The position numbers and the translations under genes were made by a program. 64,000 bases of DNA, from NCBI RefSeq assembly GCF_016862275.1, contig NZ_BOMQ01000063.1, forward strand, positions 186,001 to 250,000. Reading direction: 5' to 3'. This DNA is from Actinoplanes nipponensis. GTDB lineage: Bacteria > Actinomycetota > Actinomycetes > Mycobacteriales > Micromonosporaceae. Under the pieces are notes generated by a model. That model saw only the letters and a list, made by a program, of their open reading frames with translations, had not been told where the DNA came from and did not search any database. Shown here piece after piece: positions 19,358 to 27,801 of the stretch. Each line of letters begins with the position of its first letter. Position 1 is the stretch's first letter.

Positions 19358-20656
19358 TCATACCGCCGGTGCGACCTTCGTCAGGCCGTTGATGATGCGG
19401 TCCATGGCGTCCCCGTCCCGCGGATCCGTCAGATTCGCCAGCAACTTGAGCACGAAGCGCATCAGGGTCGGGTGCGGCATGCCGTGCTTGGTGGCGATCC
19501 GCATGATCTGCGGGTTGCCGATCAGCTTCACGAAGACCCCACCGAGGCGGTAGTACCCCCCGAAACGGACCTTCAACTCCGCCGGGTACGCCTGCAGGGC
19601 ACGCTCGCGGTCGGCCCCGGCCGGGCGCGCGAGGGCCTGGACGGCCACCTCGGCGGCCAGCTCGCCGGACTCCATCGCGTACGCGATGCCCTCACCGTTC
19701 ATGGGGTTGACCATGCCACCGGAGTCGCCGACCAGCATGACGCCGCGCGTGTAGTGCGGCACGCGGTTGAAACCCATCGGCAGCGCGGCGCCCAGGATCG
19801 GGCCGTCGGCGTTGGCCTCGCCGCGCAGGCCCCACTCCTCGGGCGTGGTGTTCAGCCAGTCGGTGAGCATGGCCCGGTAGTTGGTGCGGCCGAAGGCGCT
19901 GGAGGAGTTGAGGATGCCCAGGCCCGCGTTCACCCGGCCGTCGCCGAGGCCGAAGATCCAGCCGTACCCGGGCAGCAGCCGGTCGCGGTCCTGCGCGCTG
20001 CGCAGCTCCAGCCAGGACTCCAGGTAGTCGTCCTCGGCGCGCACCGGCGACTGGTAGTAGCGCCGGACGGCGACGCCGAGCGGGCGGTCGTCCCGCTTGG
20101 CGAGCCCCATGGCGAGCGGGAACTTGCCGGACACGCCGTCCGCCGCGATCACCAGCGGGGCGCGATACTGGACCGGTTCCTTGCCGGGGCCGGCCTTGGC
20201 CTCGACACCGATGGCGCGACCGTCGTCGTCGAGCACCGGCCCGGTGACGTTGACGCCGGTGCGCAGCAGGGCGCCGGCTTCCACCGCGCGCTGGGCCAGC
20301 ATGTCGTCGAAGTCCAGGCGGGTGCGCACGAGACCGTAGTTGGGGAAGCTGGCGAGCTCCGGCCAGTCCAGCTCGAGACGGACGCCGCCGCCGATCACCC
20401 GCAGGCCGCGATTGTGCAGCCAGCCGGCCTTCTCGGAGGTGTCGACGCCCATCCGGATCAGCTGCCGGGTCGCGCGTGGAGTGAGCCCGTCGCCGCAGAC
20501 CTTCTCGCGCGGGAACTCGGTCTTCTCCAGCAGCAGGACCCGCAGGCCGTGCCGCGCCATGTGGTACGCCGCGGCGGAGCCGCCCGGCCCTGCCCCGACC
20601 ACGATCACGTCGGCCTCGTCGGCGACGGTTCCTCCTGCGGTAGCGAGGTCGTTCAC
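19358..20656 (-). CDS. Geranylgeranyl reductase family FAD enzyme, probable menaquinone-tail reductase
   Basis: 432-residue flavoprotein. The N-terminal dinucleotide fold VIVVGAGPGGSAAAYH (about residues 17-32), EFPREKVCGDGLTPRA, and the second FAD motif VMLVGDSGGMVNPMNGEGI near residue 300 define the family. Relatives include mycobacterial MenJ, which saturates one isoprene unit of menaquinone. The gene directly precedes nuoA in many actinobacteria, which suggests action on the quinone used by complex I; this role is inference. The GTG at 20656 has GGAGGTGA 3-4 nt upstream. A Rex-type operator lies 26-41 nt upstream. Confidence 0.85.
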   Translation of the reverse strand: MNDLATAGGTVADEADVIVVGAGPGGSAAAYHMARHGLRVLLLEKTEFPREKVCGDGLTPRATRQLIRMGVDTSEKAGWLHNRGLRVIGGGVRLELDWPELASFPNYGLVRTRLDFDDMLAQRAVEAGALLRTGVNVTGPVLDDDGRAIGVEAKAGPGKEPVQYRAPLVIAADGVSGKFPLAMGLAKRDDRPLGVAVRRYYQSPVRAEDDYLESWLELRSAQDRDRLLPGYGWIFGLGDGRVNAGLGILNSSSAFGRTNYRAMLTDWLNTTPEEWGLRGEANADGPILGAALPMGFNRVPHYTRGVMLVGDSGGMVNPMNGEGIAYAMESGELAAEVAVQALARPAGADRERALQAYPAELKVRFGGYYRLGGVFVKLIGNPQIMRIATKHGMPHPTLMRFVLKLLANLTDPRDGDAMDRIINGLTKVAPAV

Positions 20657-20681
20657 GGCTCACCTCCGTCAAGCGCGGGCT

Positions 20682-20697
20682 CGTGAAACAGTTCACA
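20682..20697 (-). promoter_or_regulatory. Rex operator (ROP)-like site upstream of the GGR-nuo genes
   Basis: On the minus strand the site reads TGTGAACTGTTTCACG. It matches the actinobacterial Rex operator core TGTGAA-N4-TTCACA at all but the last base. Rex represses respiratory genes (nuo, cyd) at low NADH/NAD+ in Streptomyces. It lies 26 nt upstream of the GTG start of the GGR-family gene, with a possible -10 (TAGACT) a further 20 nt or so upstream, so a bound Rex would sit just downstream of the promoter. nuoA begins only 79 nt after this gene. Confidence 0.65.
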
Positions 20698-20743
20698 AGC
20701 CAGCCCAGGTCGGAGTCTAAGACGGCCATCGAAGCGGATAGGG

Positions 20744-20759
20744 GTTAGGGAACCCTAAC
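20744..20759. repeat. Short inverted repeat GTTAGGG-AA-CCCTAAC over the 3' end of the small acidic protein gene
   Basis: Perfect 7-bp arms with a 2-nt spacer, overlapping the TAA stop of the gene ending at 20745. The 2-nt loop is too tight for a good RNA hairpin, so a protein-binding site for control of the GGR-family promoter just downstream is as likely as a terminator. Confidence 0.4.
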
Positions 20760-21026
20760 TGTTTCGGAACTGTTCCGGCTCTTCGCGAGAGCACGCTGCA
20801 GGACCTCGCGGGCGACTCCGTCCAGGTGCTCGGAAAACGTACCGCCCATCGCGGCGTCGAGCGCGACGATCAGCTCATCCACCAACCGCTGCGCCTGTTC
20901 CGGGTCCCGCACGGCCACCAACCGGATACGATGCGCCAGCTCCAGGGCCCGTCGCTCGCCCTCGTCACGGTCGTCGATCGGGACGTCGATGTCCGAGTCG
21001 TCGACCGCGCAGTCGATTGTCGTCAT
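20745..21026 (-). CDS. Small acidic protein of unknown function
   Basis: 93 residues from the ATG at 21026; a TTG four codons upstream is possible. The sequence is acidic and helical (DERDEGERRALELAHRIRL region, EQAQRLVDELIVALD) with no signal peptide or membrane segment. I do not recognise the family. It lies between the menG gene and the GGR-family gene, all on the same strand, but with gaps of about 50 and 88 nt. No strong ribosome site is visible. The stop codon is inside the GTTAGGG-AA-CCCTAAC inverted repeat. Confidence 0.6.
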   Translation of the reverse strand: MTTIDCAVDDSDIDVPIDDRDEGERRALELAHRIRLVAVRDPEQAQRLVDELIVALDAAMGGTFSEHLDGVAREVLQRALAKSRNSSETVRVP

Positions 21027-21077
21027 GGCCCGAGTCAAACACCCCGCACCCGCCTGAACCGGGCAAACAACTATTTT

Positions 21078-21773
21078 CTAGATCTTCGTGGCCCGGTGCA
21101 GGGCAACGACCCCACCGGTCAGGTTGCGCCACCCGACCCGGCTCCACGGGCCCGCGCCCGCGATGCGGGCGGCCAGCCCGGCCTGGTCCGGCCAGGCCCG
21201 GATGGACTCGGCCAGATAGACGTACGCCTCCGGGTTGCTCGACACGCCGCGGGCCACCGAGGGCAGGCTGCGCATCAGGTACGACAGGTAGACGGTGCGG
21301 AACGCCGCGTTGGTCGGGTGGCTGAACTCGCACACCACCAGACGCCCGCCCGGCCGGGTGACCCGGCCCAGCTCCCGCAGCGCCGCGCCGGTGTCGACGA
21401 CGTTGCGCAGGGCGAAGGAGATCGTCACCGCGTCGAAGGCCGCATCGGGGAACGGCAGCTTCAGGGCGTCCCCGGCGACCAGGGGCACGGTCCGGCCGGC
21501 GGCACGCCCGGCCCGCAGCATGCCGGTGGAGAGGTCGGCGCCCACCGCGTACGCCCCCGAGCGGCCCAGCTCCTCGGTCGACACCCCGGTGCCCGCGCCC
21601 ACGTCGAGCACCCGCTCGCCCGGGCGCAGGCCGAGCGCCGCCCGGGTGGCCCGGCGCCAGCCGCGGTCCTGCCCGAAGGAGAGCACCGTGTTGGTCAGGT
21701 CGTACCGCTCGGCCACGCCGTCGAACATCTCGGCGACCTCGTGCGGCTGCTTGTCCAGATCTGCGCGCGTCAC
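21078..21773 (-). CDS. menG: Demethylmenaquinone methyltransferase
   Basis: 231 residues from the GTG at 21773 (VTRADLDKQPHEVAEMFDGVAERYDLTN). This start aligns with the usual UbiE/MenG N-terminus; an upstream extension to 21896 would add about 40 non-conserved residues. SAM-binding motif I is VLDVGAGTG, and the UbiE signatures YDLTNTVLSFGQDRGWRR and VVCEFSHP are present. It performs the final C-methylation of the naphthoquinone ring. The gene stands alone between mqnC and the small acidic protein, and its leader contains a long perfect hairpin. Confidence 0.92.
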   Translation of the reverse strand: MTRADLDKQPHEVAEMFDGVAERYDLTNTVLSFGQDRGWRRATRAALGLRPGERVLDVGAGTGVSTEELGRSGAYAVGADLSTGMLRAGRAAGRTVPLVAGDALKLPFPDAAFDAVTISFALRNVVDTGAALRELGRVTRPGGRLVVCEFSHPTNAAFRTVYLSYLMRSLPSVARGVSSNPEAYVYLAESIRAWPDQAGLAARIAGAGPWSRVGWRNLTGGVVALHRATKI

Positions 21774-21800
21774 GCCCGCAACTCTGCCAGGCGGGGACAC

Positions 21801-21836
21801 AGAACGGGCGGGATGGTGACCCATCCCGCCCGTTCT
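21801..21836. promoter_or_regulatory. 16-bp-arm perfect inverted repeat in the menG leader
   Basis: Arms 21801-21816 and 21821-21836 pair perfectly around a 4-nt loop. On the minus strand they lie between a TATATATAAC -10-like box (about 21843-21852) and the menG GTG at 21773, so the transcript would begin with this hairpin 28 nt before the start codon. It could be an attenuator, a terminator for transcripts arriving from mqnC, or an operator. There is no U-run in the minus direction, which argues against simple termination of mqnC. Confidence 0.6.
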
Positions 21837-22099
21837 TCGTGCGTTATATATACGACCGCCATCGGTCGGGTCCGAGACCCCGCCGCCGACGGTCATGAGT
21901 CGTGGCGACGCTTCAGTGGTGCGGTGTTACGCAGGCAACATAACCAGCGCGAACGGCGCAAACCACAGACACGCGCGGCTCGTTACCGAGGAGCAACCAG
22001 CCCCTCGCCACTCCACCGACCCGTACCTGGCCGATCGGCCGATGACCTCGGTCATCCGGCCCATCGACACCCCTCACTTCCGGGGGTCCCGCCGGGGTC
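21837..22099. other. Intergenic region upstream of menG with no gene seen
   Basis: About 260 bp between the menG leader hairpin and the mqnC stop. It is locally less GC-rich, with the TATATATAAC box near 21843-21852, a likely promoter for menG. No convincing coding sequence is present on either strand. A weak GC hairpin near 22080-22100 could end mqnC transcription. Confidence 0.5.
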
Positions 22100-23341
22100 T
22101 CAGGAGACGTCCACCAGCGGCAGCTCGGTGCGGCCGGCGCCGCCGCCGGGCATCGCGATCGACGAGAAGTGCGAGACCACCCGCTCGTCCGTGGGGTCGT
22201 CGGCCTCGGTCGCGTGCACCGCGAGGTGCCGGTACAGGGTGTCGCGCTGCGCCGGGACCCGTCCCGCCGTGCGGATCATCCAGATCAGCTCGTGCAGGTT
22301 CGACCGGTGCCGGGCGCCCGCCGAGGAGATCACGTTCTCCTCCAGCATGATCGAGCCCAGGTCGTCCACGCCCAGGTGCAGCGCCAGCTGGCCGACGTCC
22401 TTGCCGGTGGTCAGCCAGGACGCCTGCAGGTGGGCCACGTTGTCGAAGAAAAGCCGGGACACCGCGATGAAGCGCAGGTACTCCAGGGTGGTGGCCTGGG
22501 TGCGGCCCTTGAGGTGGTTGTTCTCCGCCTGGTACGTCCACGGGATGAACGCGCGGAAGCCGCCCACGCTGCCCTCGGCCTCGACCGGCGAGTCCACGTA
22601 GCCGTTGGCCACGGCGAGGTCCTGCACCTCGCGGATCATCCGGATGTGCTCGATGCGCTCGGCGTTGGTCTCGCCCGTACCCATCATCATCGTGGCCGTG
22701 GAGCTCAGCCCGTTACGGTGCGCGACCGTCATGACCTCGAGCCAGCGCGCGCCGGACTCCTTGAGCGGCGCGATCGCCTTGCGCGGCCGGTCGGGCAGCA
22801 TCTCGGCGCCCGCGCCGGCGATGGAGTCCAGGCCGGCGGCCTTGATCCGCAGCACGGCCTCGGAGATGGAGACGCCGGAGACCTTGGCCATGTGCAGGAT
22901 CTCGCTGGGGCCGATCGAGTGGATGGCCAGCTGCGGGTAGGCCTGCTTGACCGAGGAGAAGAGGTTCTCGTAGTACTCCACGCCGTAGTCGGGGTGGTGG
23001 CCGCCCTGGAGCATCACCTGCGTCGCGCCGAGCTCGACCGCCTCGCCGCAGCGGTGCAGGATCTCCTCCATCGGGTGCGACCAGCCCTCGGCGTGCTTCG
23101 GCGCCCGGTAGAAGGCGCAGAACTTGCAGGCCGTGACGCAGACGTTGGTGTAGTTGATGTTGCGATCGATCAGGTAGGTGACGATCCCGTCCGGATGGCG
23201 CCGGCGCCGGACCGCGTCGGCCGCCTCACCCAGGGCGTGGAAGGGCGCTTCGGTGTAGAGCAGCAGCGCCTCCTCGGGCGTGATCCGCCCACCGTCGGCC
23301 CCACGCTGCAGGATGCTGTCGATCTCCGGGTTCGCCGTCAC
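22100..23341 (-). CDS. mqnC: Cyclic dehypoxanthinyl futalosine synthase (radical SAM)
   Basis: 413-residue radical-SAM enzyme of the futalosine menaquinone pathway. The CxxxCxxC cluster ligands are CVTACKFC at about residues 67-74, followed by FYRAPKHAEGWS and MLQGGHHPDYGVEYYE, typical of MqnC. It cyclises dehypoxanthine futalosine to the spiro cyclic intermediate. GTG start at 23341. With mqnA (35134) and mqnE (52318) it shows that this organism makes menaquinone through futalosine; mqnB and mqnD are not in the window. Confidence 0.95.
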   Translation of the reverse strand: MTANPEIDSILQRGADGGRITPEEALLLYTEAPFHALGEAADAVRRRRHPDGIVTYLIDRNINYTNVCVTACKFCAFYRAPKHAEGWSHPMEEILHRCGEAVELGATQVMLQGGHHPDYGVEYYENLFSSVKQAYPQLAIHSIGPSEILHMAKVSGVSISEAVLRIKAAGLDSIAGAGAEMLPDRPRKAIAPLKESGARWLEVMTVAHRNGLSSTATMMMGTGETNAERIEHIRMIREVQDLAVANGYVDSPVEAEGSVGGFRAFIPWTYQAENNHLKGRTQATTLEYLRFIAVSRLFFDNVAHLQASWLTTGKDVGQLALHLGVDDLGSIMLEENVISSAGARHRSNLHELIWMIRTAGRVPAQRDTLYRHLAVHATEADDPTDERVVSHFSSIAMPGGGAGRTELPLVDVS

Positions 23342-23450
23342 GCCCCGAAGCCTACGTCCCGGATCCGGCGGTCGTCAGCGGCGTCGGTCACTGCCGCGGC
23401 GCGCCTCCGCCCGCCGGCGCGCTCCCCCGCGCCGCCCGCCCTCGCGGCGC

Positions 23451-24206
23451 TCAGCGACGCTGGTCGGCGGCCCGACGGTCGATCAGGACGCCCAGGCCGT
23501 CCAGCACCCGCTCCAGGCCGAAGACGTACGCGCGGCCCGGGTGGTAGGCCCCGCCCAGCTCGGCGCCGGCCGCGGCGCCGACCCGCACGGCGGTGGGGTA
23601 GGCCTGCGGGTCGAAGACCTTGGCCAGCAGCGGGCCGTTCTCGGCCCACCACTCGTGGTCGCTGCGGGCACTGCGCGCGGCCTCGGCCCGGGCGTCGGCC
23701 TCGGCCCGGGCCGAGGCCTGCACGAACCCCAGCAGATAGGTCAGGGCGGCGTCGGTCTCCACGTCGTCGAGGCCCGCGCCGGCGAAGGCGCGCAGCTCGT
23801 GCTCGTACTTGGCCATCAGCCCGGGGCCCAGCGGCGGCCGGCTCTGCGAGATGCCCGCCGCCCACGGGTGCTGCTCGTAGAGCAGCCGGTTGTCCTCGGC
23901 CACCGCGGCGAGCCGCTCGCGCCAGGACTCCCCCGCGGGCTCCGCCCGCGACATCCGCAGGTAGACGGCGTCGAGCATCAGGTCGAGCAGGGCGGCCTTG
24001 TCCGGCACGTACGTGTACAGCGTCATCGGCACGACGCCCAGCTCCTGGGCGACCCGGCGCATGCTCACAGCGTCGAGCCCCTCGTCGTCGGCCAGCACGA
24101 TCGCGGTGTCGACGACCCGGGCCAGGGTCAGCCCCTTCTTCCGGCCGCGCCGGCTCGCCGGCTCGGAGAACCAGAGCAGGTCGATGGTGCGTCGGGCCTC
24201 AGCCAC
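23451..24206 (-). CDS. TetR family transcriptional regulator
   Basis: 251 residues from the GTG at 24206, with AGGAAGGGAG upstream; longer readings to 24317 run through the promoter. The helix-turn-helix at about residues 30-72 (VSMRRVAQELGVVPMTLYTYV) is the TetR type, and the C-terminal part resembles the tetracycline-repressor-like ligand domain. It is divergent from the small VOC-family gene at 24290 with a short palindrome in the 83-bp gap, so autoregulation and control of that gene are likely. Ligand unknown. Confidence 0.88.
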   Translation of the reverse strand: MAEARRTIDLLWFSEPASRRGRKKGLTLARVVDTAIVLADDEGLDAVSMRRVAQELGVVPMTLYTYVPDKAALLDLMLDAVYLRMSRAEPAGESWRERLAAVAEDNRLLYEQHPWAAGISQSRPPLGPGLMAKYEHELRAFAGAGLDDVETDAALTYLLGFVQASARAEADARAEAARSARSDHEWWAENGPLLAKVFDPQAYPTAVRVGAAAGAELGGAYHPGRAYVFGLERVLDGLGVLIDRRAADQRR

Positions 24207-24231
24207 GGGGTGGCACTCCCTTCCTGTACGG

Positions 24232-24244
24232 CGTATCTTATACG
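24232..24244. promoter_or_regulatory. Candidate TetR operator CGTAT-CTT-ATACG
   Basis: Perfect 5-bp arms around 3 nt in the divergent promoter between the TetR gene (start 24206) and the VOC gene (start 24290). It is embedded in the only AT-rich stretch there (GTATCTTATACGGTGT), which probably also holds the -10 elements. The position is ideal for a local autoregulator. Confidence 0.5.
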
Positions 24245-24289
24245 GTGTCCAACTAAAGAGCTGGGGTTCCCGTACGAGCTGGAGGTTCC

Positions 24290-24670
24290 GTGCGAGTCTC
24301 GTCCTCTGCCGTCTCACTCACCGTCGACGACGTCCCCGCGTCGAGCAAGTTTCTCGTCTCCCACTTCGGCTTCGTCGAGCGGATGGCGGCCGACGGGTTC
24401 GCCGCCCTCGGCCGCGACGACGGCGCGGTGGACGTCGTCTTCCTCCGCCGCGGCATCGAGGTGCTGCCCGAGCCGCTGCGCGACCAGCGCGCCACCGGCG
24501 TGATCGTGGCCTTCGTGGTGCAGGACCTCGAGGACGAGCAGGAACGGCTGCGCGCCGAGGGCGTGCCGATCACCCTCCCGCTGCGCGAGGAGCCGTGGGG
24601 CGAGCGCCTGTTCATGGTGGAGGATCCCAACGGCATCGCGTACGAGCTGGTCGAGTGGGCCGCCTCCTGA
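24290..24670 (+). CDS. VOC (glyoxalase/bleomycin resistance-like) family protein
   Basis: 126-residue single-domain vicinal-oxygen-chelate protein with an N-terminal SLTVDDVPASSKFLVSHFGF repeat and a C-terminal WGERLFMVEDPNGIAYELVEW motif carrying the family Glu. GTG start at 24290 with GGAGG 4-5 nt upstream. It is divergent from a TetR gene and probably its target. Substrate cannot be told; such proteins sequester drugs or act as lyases or dioxygenases. Confidence 0.85.
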   Translation: MRVSSSAVSLTVDDVPASSKFLVSHFGFVERMAADGFAALGRDDGAVDVVFLRRGIEVLPEPLRDQRATGVIVAFVVQDLEDEQERLRAEGVPITLPLREEPWGERLFMVEDPNGIAYELVEWAAS

Positions 24671-24725
24671 GCCCCGGGCCGGCTCAGTCGTTAACCTCGA
24701 CAGGTCGATCGGAATCGGAGTCGCA

Positions 24726-27700
24726 GTGCTCGTCGTGCATGGCGTGTGGATCGCCGGTGAGTCGGCGCCCGGGAGGCTCGCGCTCTGGGCCGAGGATCCC
24801 GCCCTTCCCCTGACCACCTCGTCCCGGGGCCGCCGCCGGCCGCACCCGTTCGCGGTGCCGGCCGGGGCGCTGGCCGCGGCGCTGACCGGCTCGTCCGACG
24901 ACGTCCGCGAGGCGCTCGCCAAGGCCGCGGAGTCGGAGCTGACCCTGCACCTGCCCGGAACGGCCAGGGGTCCGCTGCCGTCCCCGGAGGCCGGCAGCGA
25001 GGCGCCGGGACGCGGGCTGCGGCTGGGGACGTGGCCGACGCCGGCCCTCGTGGTGCCCGGCGAGCAGGCGCTGGCGGCGCTCGGCGCGCTCGCCGAGCCC
25101 GACCCGGAGGGGCCGTGGCTGGCCGCGCCGTCGCTGCGCTATCTGTGCCTGCTGGCGGGGCACGCCTGCGACCTGGCTCGCCGGGGGCGGATGCTGCCCC
25201 AGCTGGTGGTCGAGTCGGGAACGCCGGCCGGGCGGTGGCGGCCGGTGCTGACGGGCGCGGACGCGGCCGGCTACCGGGACTTCGCGGCGGCCATGCCGCC
25301 GGTGTGCCGCTCGGCGTCCGCGGGTGGGTCGTCCGAGCCGCCGGAGGACGCGGGCGCCGGCAGCGTCGGGCGGACGCTGCGGGATGCGCTCGAGGTGCTG
25401 GTCGATGCCGCGGCCCGGTCGCTCATGCCCGAGCGGATGCTGCTCGGGCTGCGGCCCGGCCCCCGGACCGCGCTCGCCGAACGCTGGCTCTTCTCGCTGA
25501 CCGGCACCGATCCCACGCTGCCCGGCGCGCCGGCCGCCGACGTCGCCGAGCTGGCCAAGCCGCTGGTGGCCTGGCTCCGCTCGGCCCACGACGCCAACGG
25601 CCCGATCCGGGTGAGCTTCCGGCTGACCGAGCCACCGCCCGGCACCGACGACTGGGCCCTGGAGTTCGCCCTGCAGTCCGCCGACGACCCGAGCCTCTAC
25701 CTGCCCGCGGGCGACCTGTGGGCCGGCGCCCGGCTGCCCGGGTTGCCGGCCAGTCCCGACGAGACGCTGCTCGCCGGGCTGGGCCGCGCGGTCCGGTTGT
25801 TCCCCGCCCTGCACGAGGCCCTGCTGGACGCCCGACCCGAGGGCATGGCGCTGAACACGGGCGAGGCGCACGACTTCCTGCGGCAGGCGGCGCCGCTGCT
25901 GCAGGCGGCCGGGTTCGGGGTGCAACTGCCCTCCTGGGCCGGGCGCAAGGCGGTCGGGTTGAAGCTGACCACCCGCAGCCGCAGCAAGACCCCGTCCGGC
26001 AAGGCCGCCGCCGACTCCGGGTTCGGCCTGGAGCAGCTGGTCGACTTCCGGATCGACCTGGTGATCGGCGACGGCACGGTCAGCGCCGACGAGCTCGCCG
26101 AGCTGGCCCGGCTCAAGGTGCCACTGGTCCGGGTGCGCGGCCAGTGGGTCGAGCTGGACGACCGTCAGCTCAAGGCGGCGCTCAAGGCGGTCGGGCGGCG
26201 CCGGGAGGGCGAGCTGACCGCCGGCGAGGTGCTGCAGCAGGTGGTCGACGGCGGCGAGGAGGACCTGCCGCTGGTCGAGGTGGATGCCGACGGGCTGCTC
26301 GGCGACCTCGTCTCCGGCCGGGCGGCCGAGCGGCTCACGCCGGTGCCGACGCCGCCGGGCTTTCAGGGGACGCTGCGGCCGTACCAGGAGCGGGGGCTGT
26401 CCTGGCTGCATTTCCTGGCCGGGCTGGGGCTGGGCGGCATCCTCGCCGACGACATGGGGCTCGGCAAGACGGCGCAGACGCTGTCGCTGCTGCTCGCCGA
26501 GCGGGCCGACCCGGCCGCTCCCGTGGCGCCGACCCTGCTGGTCTGCCCCATGTCACTGGTCAGCAACTGGCAGAAGGAGGCCGCCCGGTTCGCCCCGGCG
26601 CTGCGGGTGCACGTCCATCACGGCGGGGCCCGCAAACGGGACGAGGACCTCCGCGCCGCGGTGGCCGCTTCCGATCTGGTCATCACGACCTACGGCACGG
26701 CCCTGCGCGATCTCGGCGCGCTGCGGGAGATCCACTGGGGACGGATCGCGTGCGACGAGGCGCAGGCCATCAAGAACAGCGGCACCCGGCAGGCCCAGGC
26801 GGTGCGGGCCATTCCGGCCCGGACGCGGCTGGCCCTGACCGGTACGCCGGTGGAGAACCACCTCGCCGAGCTGTGGTCCATCATGGAGTTCTGCAACCCG
26901 GGGCTGCTGGGGCCGGCCAAGCGGTTCCGGCGGCGCTTCCAGGAGCCGATCGAGGTGCGCGGCGACGCCGACGCGACCGCTGCCCTCAAGCGCGCCACCG
27001 GGCCGTTCGTGCTGCGACGCCTCAAGACCGACAAGTCGATCATCTCCGACCTACCGGAGAAGAACGAGATGAAGGTCTGGTGCACGCTCACCGCCGAACA
27101 GGCGACGCTCTACCAGGCCGTCGTCGAGGACATGATGACCGTCATCGACAACAGCGAGGGCATCCAGCGGCGGGGCAACGTGATCGCGGCGATGACCAAG
27201 CTCAAGCAGGTCTGCAACCACCCGGCCCATCTGCTCAAGGACGGTTCCCGGCTGCCGGGCCGCTCGGGCAAGCTGGCCCGCCTGGAGGAGCTGACCGAGG
27301 AGATCATCGAGGACGGCGACAAGGCGCTGGTCTTCACGCAGTATTCGGAGTTCGGCACGATGCTCCAGCCGTATCTGGCCGCGCACCTGGACCGCCCGGT
27401 GCTATGGCTCCACGGTGGACTCTCCAAGAGCCGGCGGGACGAGCTGGTCGACCGTTTCCAGAACGACCCGGAGCCGATGCTGTTCCTGCTGTCGCTCAAG
27501 GCAGCCGGCACGGGCCTGAACCTCACCGCCGCCAACCACGTCATCCACGTCGACCGCTGGTGGAACCCGGCGGTGGAGGACCAGGCCACCGACCGCGCGT
27601 TCCGCATCGGACAGTCGCGCAACGTGCAGGTCCGCAAGTTCATCTGCACCGGCACGCTCGAGGAGAAGATCGACGCGATGATCGAGCGCAAGAAGGCGCT

Positions 27701-27800
27701 GGCCTCCTCGGTGGTCGGCACGGGCGAGGACTGGGTGACCGACCTCGACACCGACCAGCTGCGCGAGCTGTTCGCGCTCGACCCGGTGGCGGTGAGCTGA
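24726..27800 (+). CDS. SNF2-family DEAD/DEAH helicase
   Basis: 1024-residue Swi2/Snf2 ATPase. An N-terminal region of about 540 residues contains the bacterial SNF2-associated domain. Then come helicase motifs: DDMGLGKTAQT near residue 574, DEAQAIKN near 676, LTGTPVENHLAELWS near 705, FTQYSEFG near 869, and HVDRWWNPAVEDQATDRAFR near 942-961. GTG start at 24726. It is followed after 1 nt by a SWIM zinc-finger gene, a pairing conserved in actinobacteria that suggests a two-part DNA translocase or repair machine. The exact role is not established. Confidence 0.93.
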   Translation: MLVVHGVWIAGESAPGRLALWAEDPALPLTTSSRGRRRPHPFAVPAGALAAALTGSSDDVREALAKAAESELTLHLPGTARGPLPSPEAGSEAPGRGLRLGTWPTPALVVPGEQALAALGALAEPDPEGPWLAAPSLRYLCLLAGHACDLARRGRMLPQLVVESGTPAGRWRPVLTGADAAGYRDFAAAMPPVCRSASAGGSSEPPEDAGAGSVGRTLRDALEVLVDAAARSLMPERMLLGLRPGPRTALAERWLFSLTGTDPTLPGAPAADVAELAKPLVAWLRSAHDANGPIRVSFRLTEPPPGTDDWALEFALQSADDPSLYLPAGDLWAGARLPGLPASPDETLLAGLGRAVRLFPALHEALLDARPEGMALNTGEAHDFLRQAAPLLQAAGFGVQLPSWAGRKAVGLKLTTRSRSKTPSGKAAADSGFGLEQLVDFRIDLVIGDGTVSADELAELARLKVPLVRVRGQWVELDDRQLKAALKAVGRRREGELTAGEVLQQVVDGGEEDLPLVEVDADGLLGDLVSGRAAERLTPVPTPPGFQGTLRPYQERGLSWLHFLAGLGLGGILADDMGLGKTAQTLSLLLAERADPAAPVAPTLLVCPMSLVSNWQKEAARFAPALRVHVHHGGARKRDEDLRAAVAASDLVITTYGTALRDLGALREIHWGRIACDEAQAIKNSGTRQAQAVRAIPARTRLALTGTPVENHLAELWSIMEFCNPGLLGPAKRFRRRFQEPIEVRGDADATAALKRATGPFVLRRLKTDKSIISDLPEKNEMKVWCTLTAEQATLYQAVVEDMMTVIDNSEGIQRRGNVIAAMTKLKQVCNHPAHLLKDGSRLPGRSGKLARLEELTEEIIEDGDKALVFTQYSEFGTMLQPYLAAHLDRPVLWLHGGLSKSRRDELVDRFQNDPEPMLFLLSLKAAGTGLNLTAANHVIHVDRWWNPAVEDQATDRAFRIGQSRNVQVRKFICTGTLEEKIDAMIERKKALASSVVGTGEDWVTDLDTDQLRELFALDPVAVS

Positions 27801-27801
27801 C

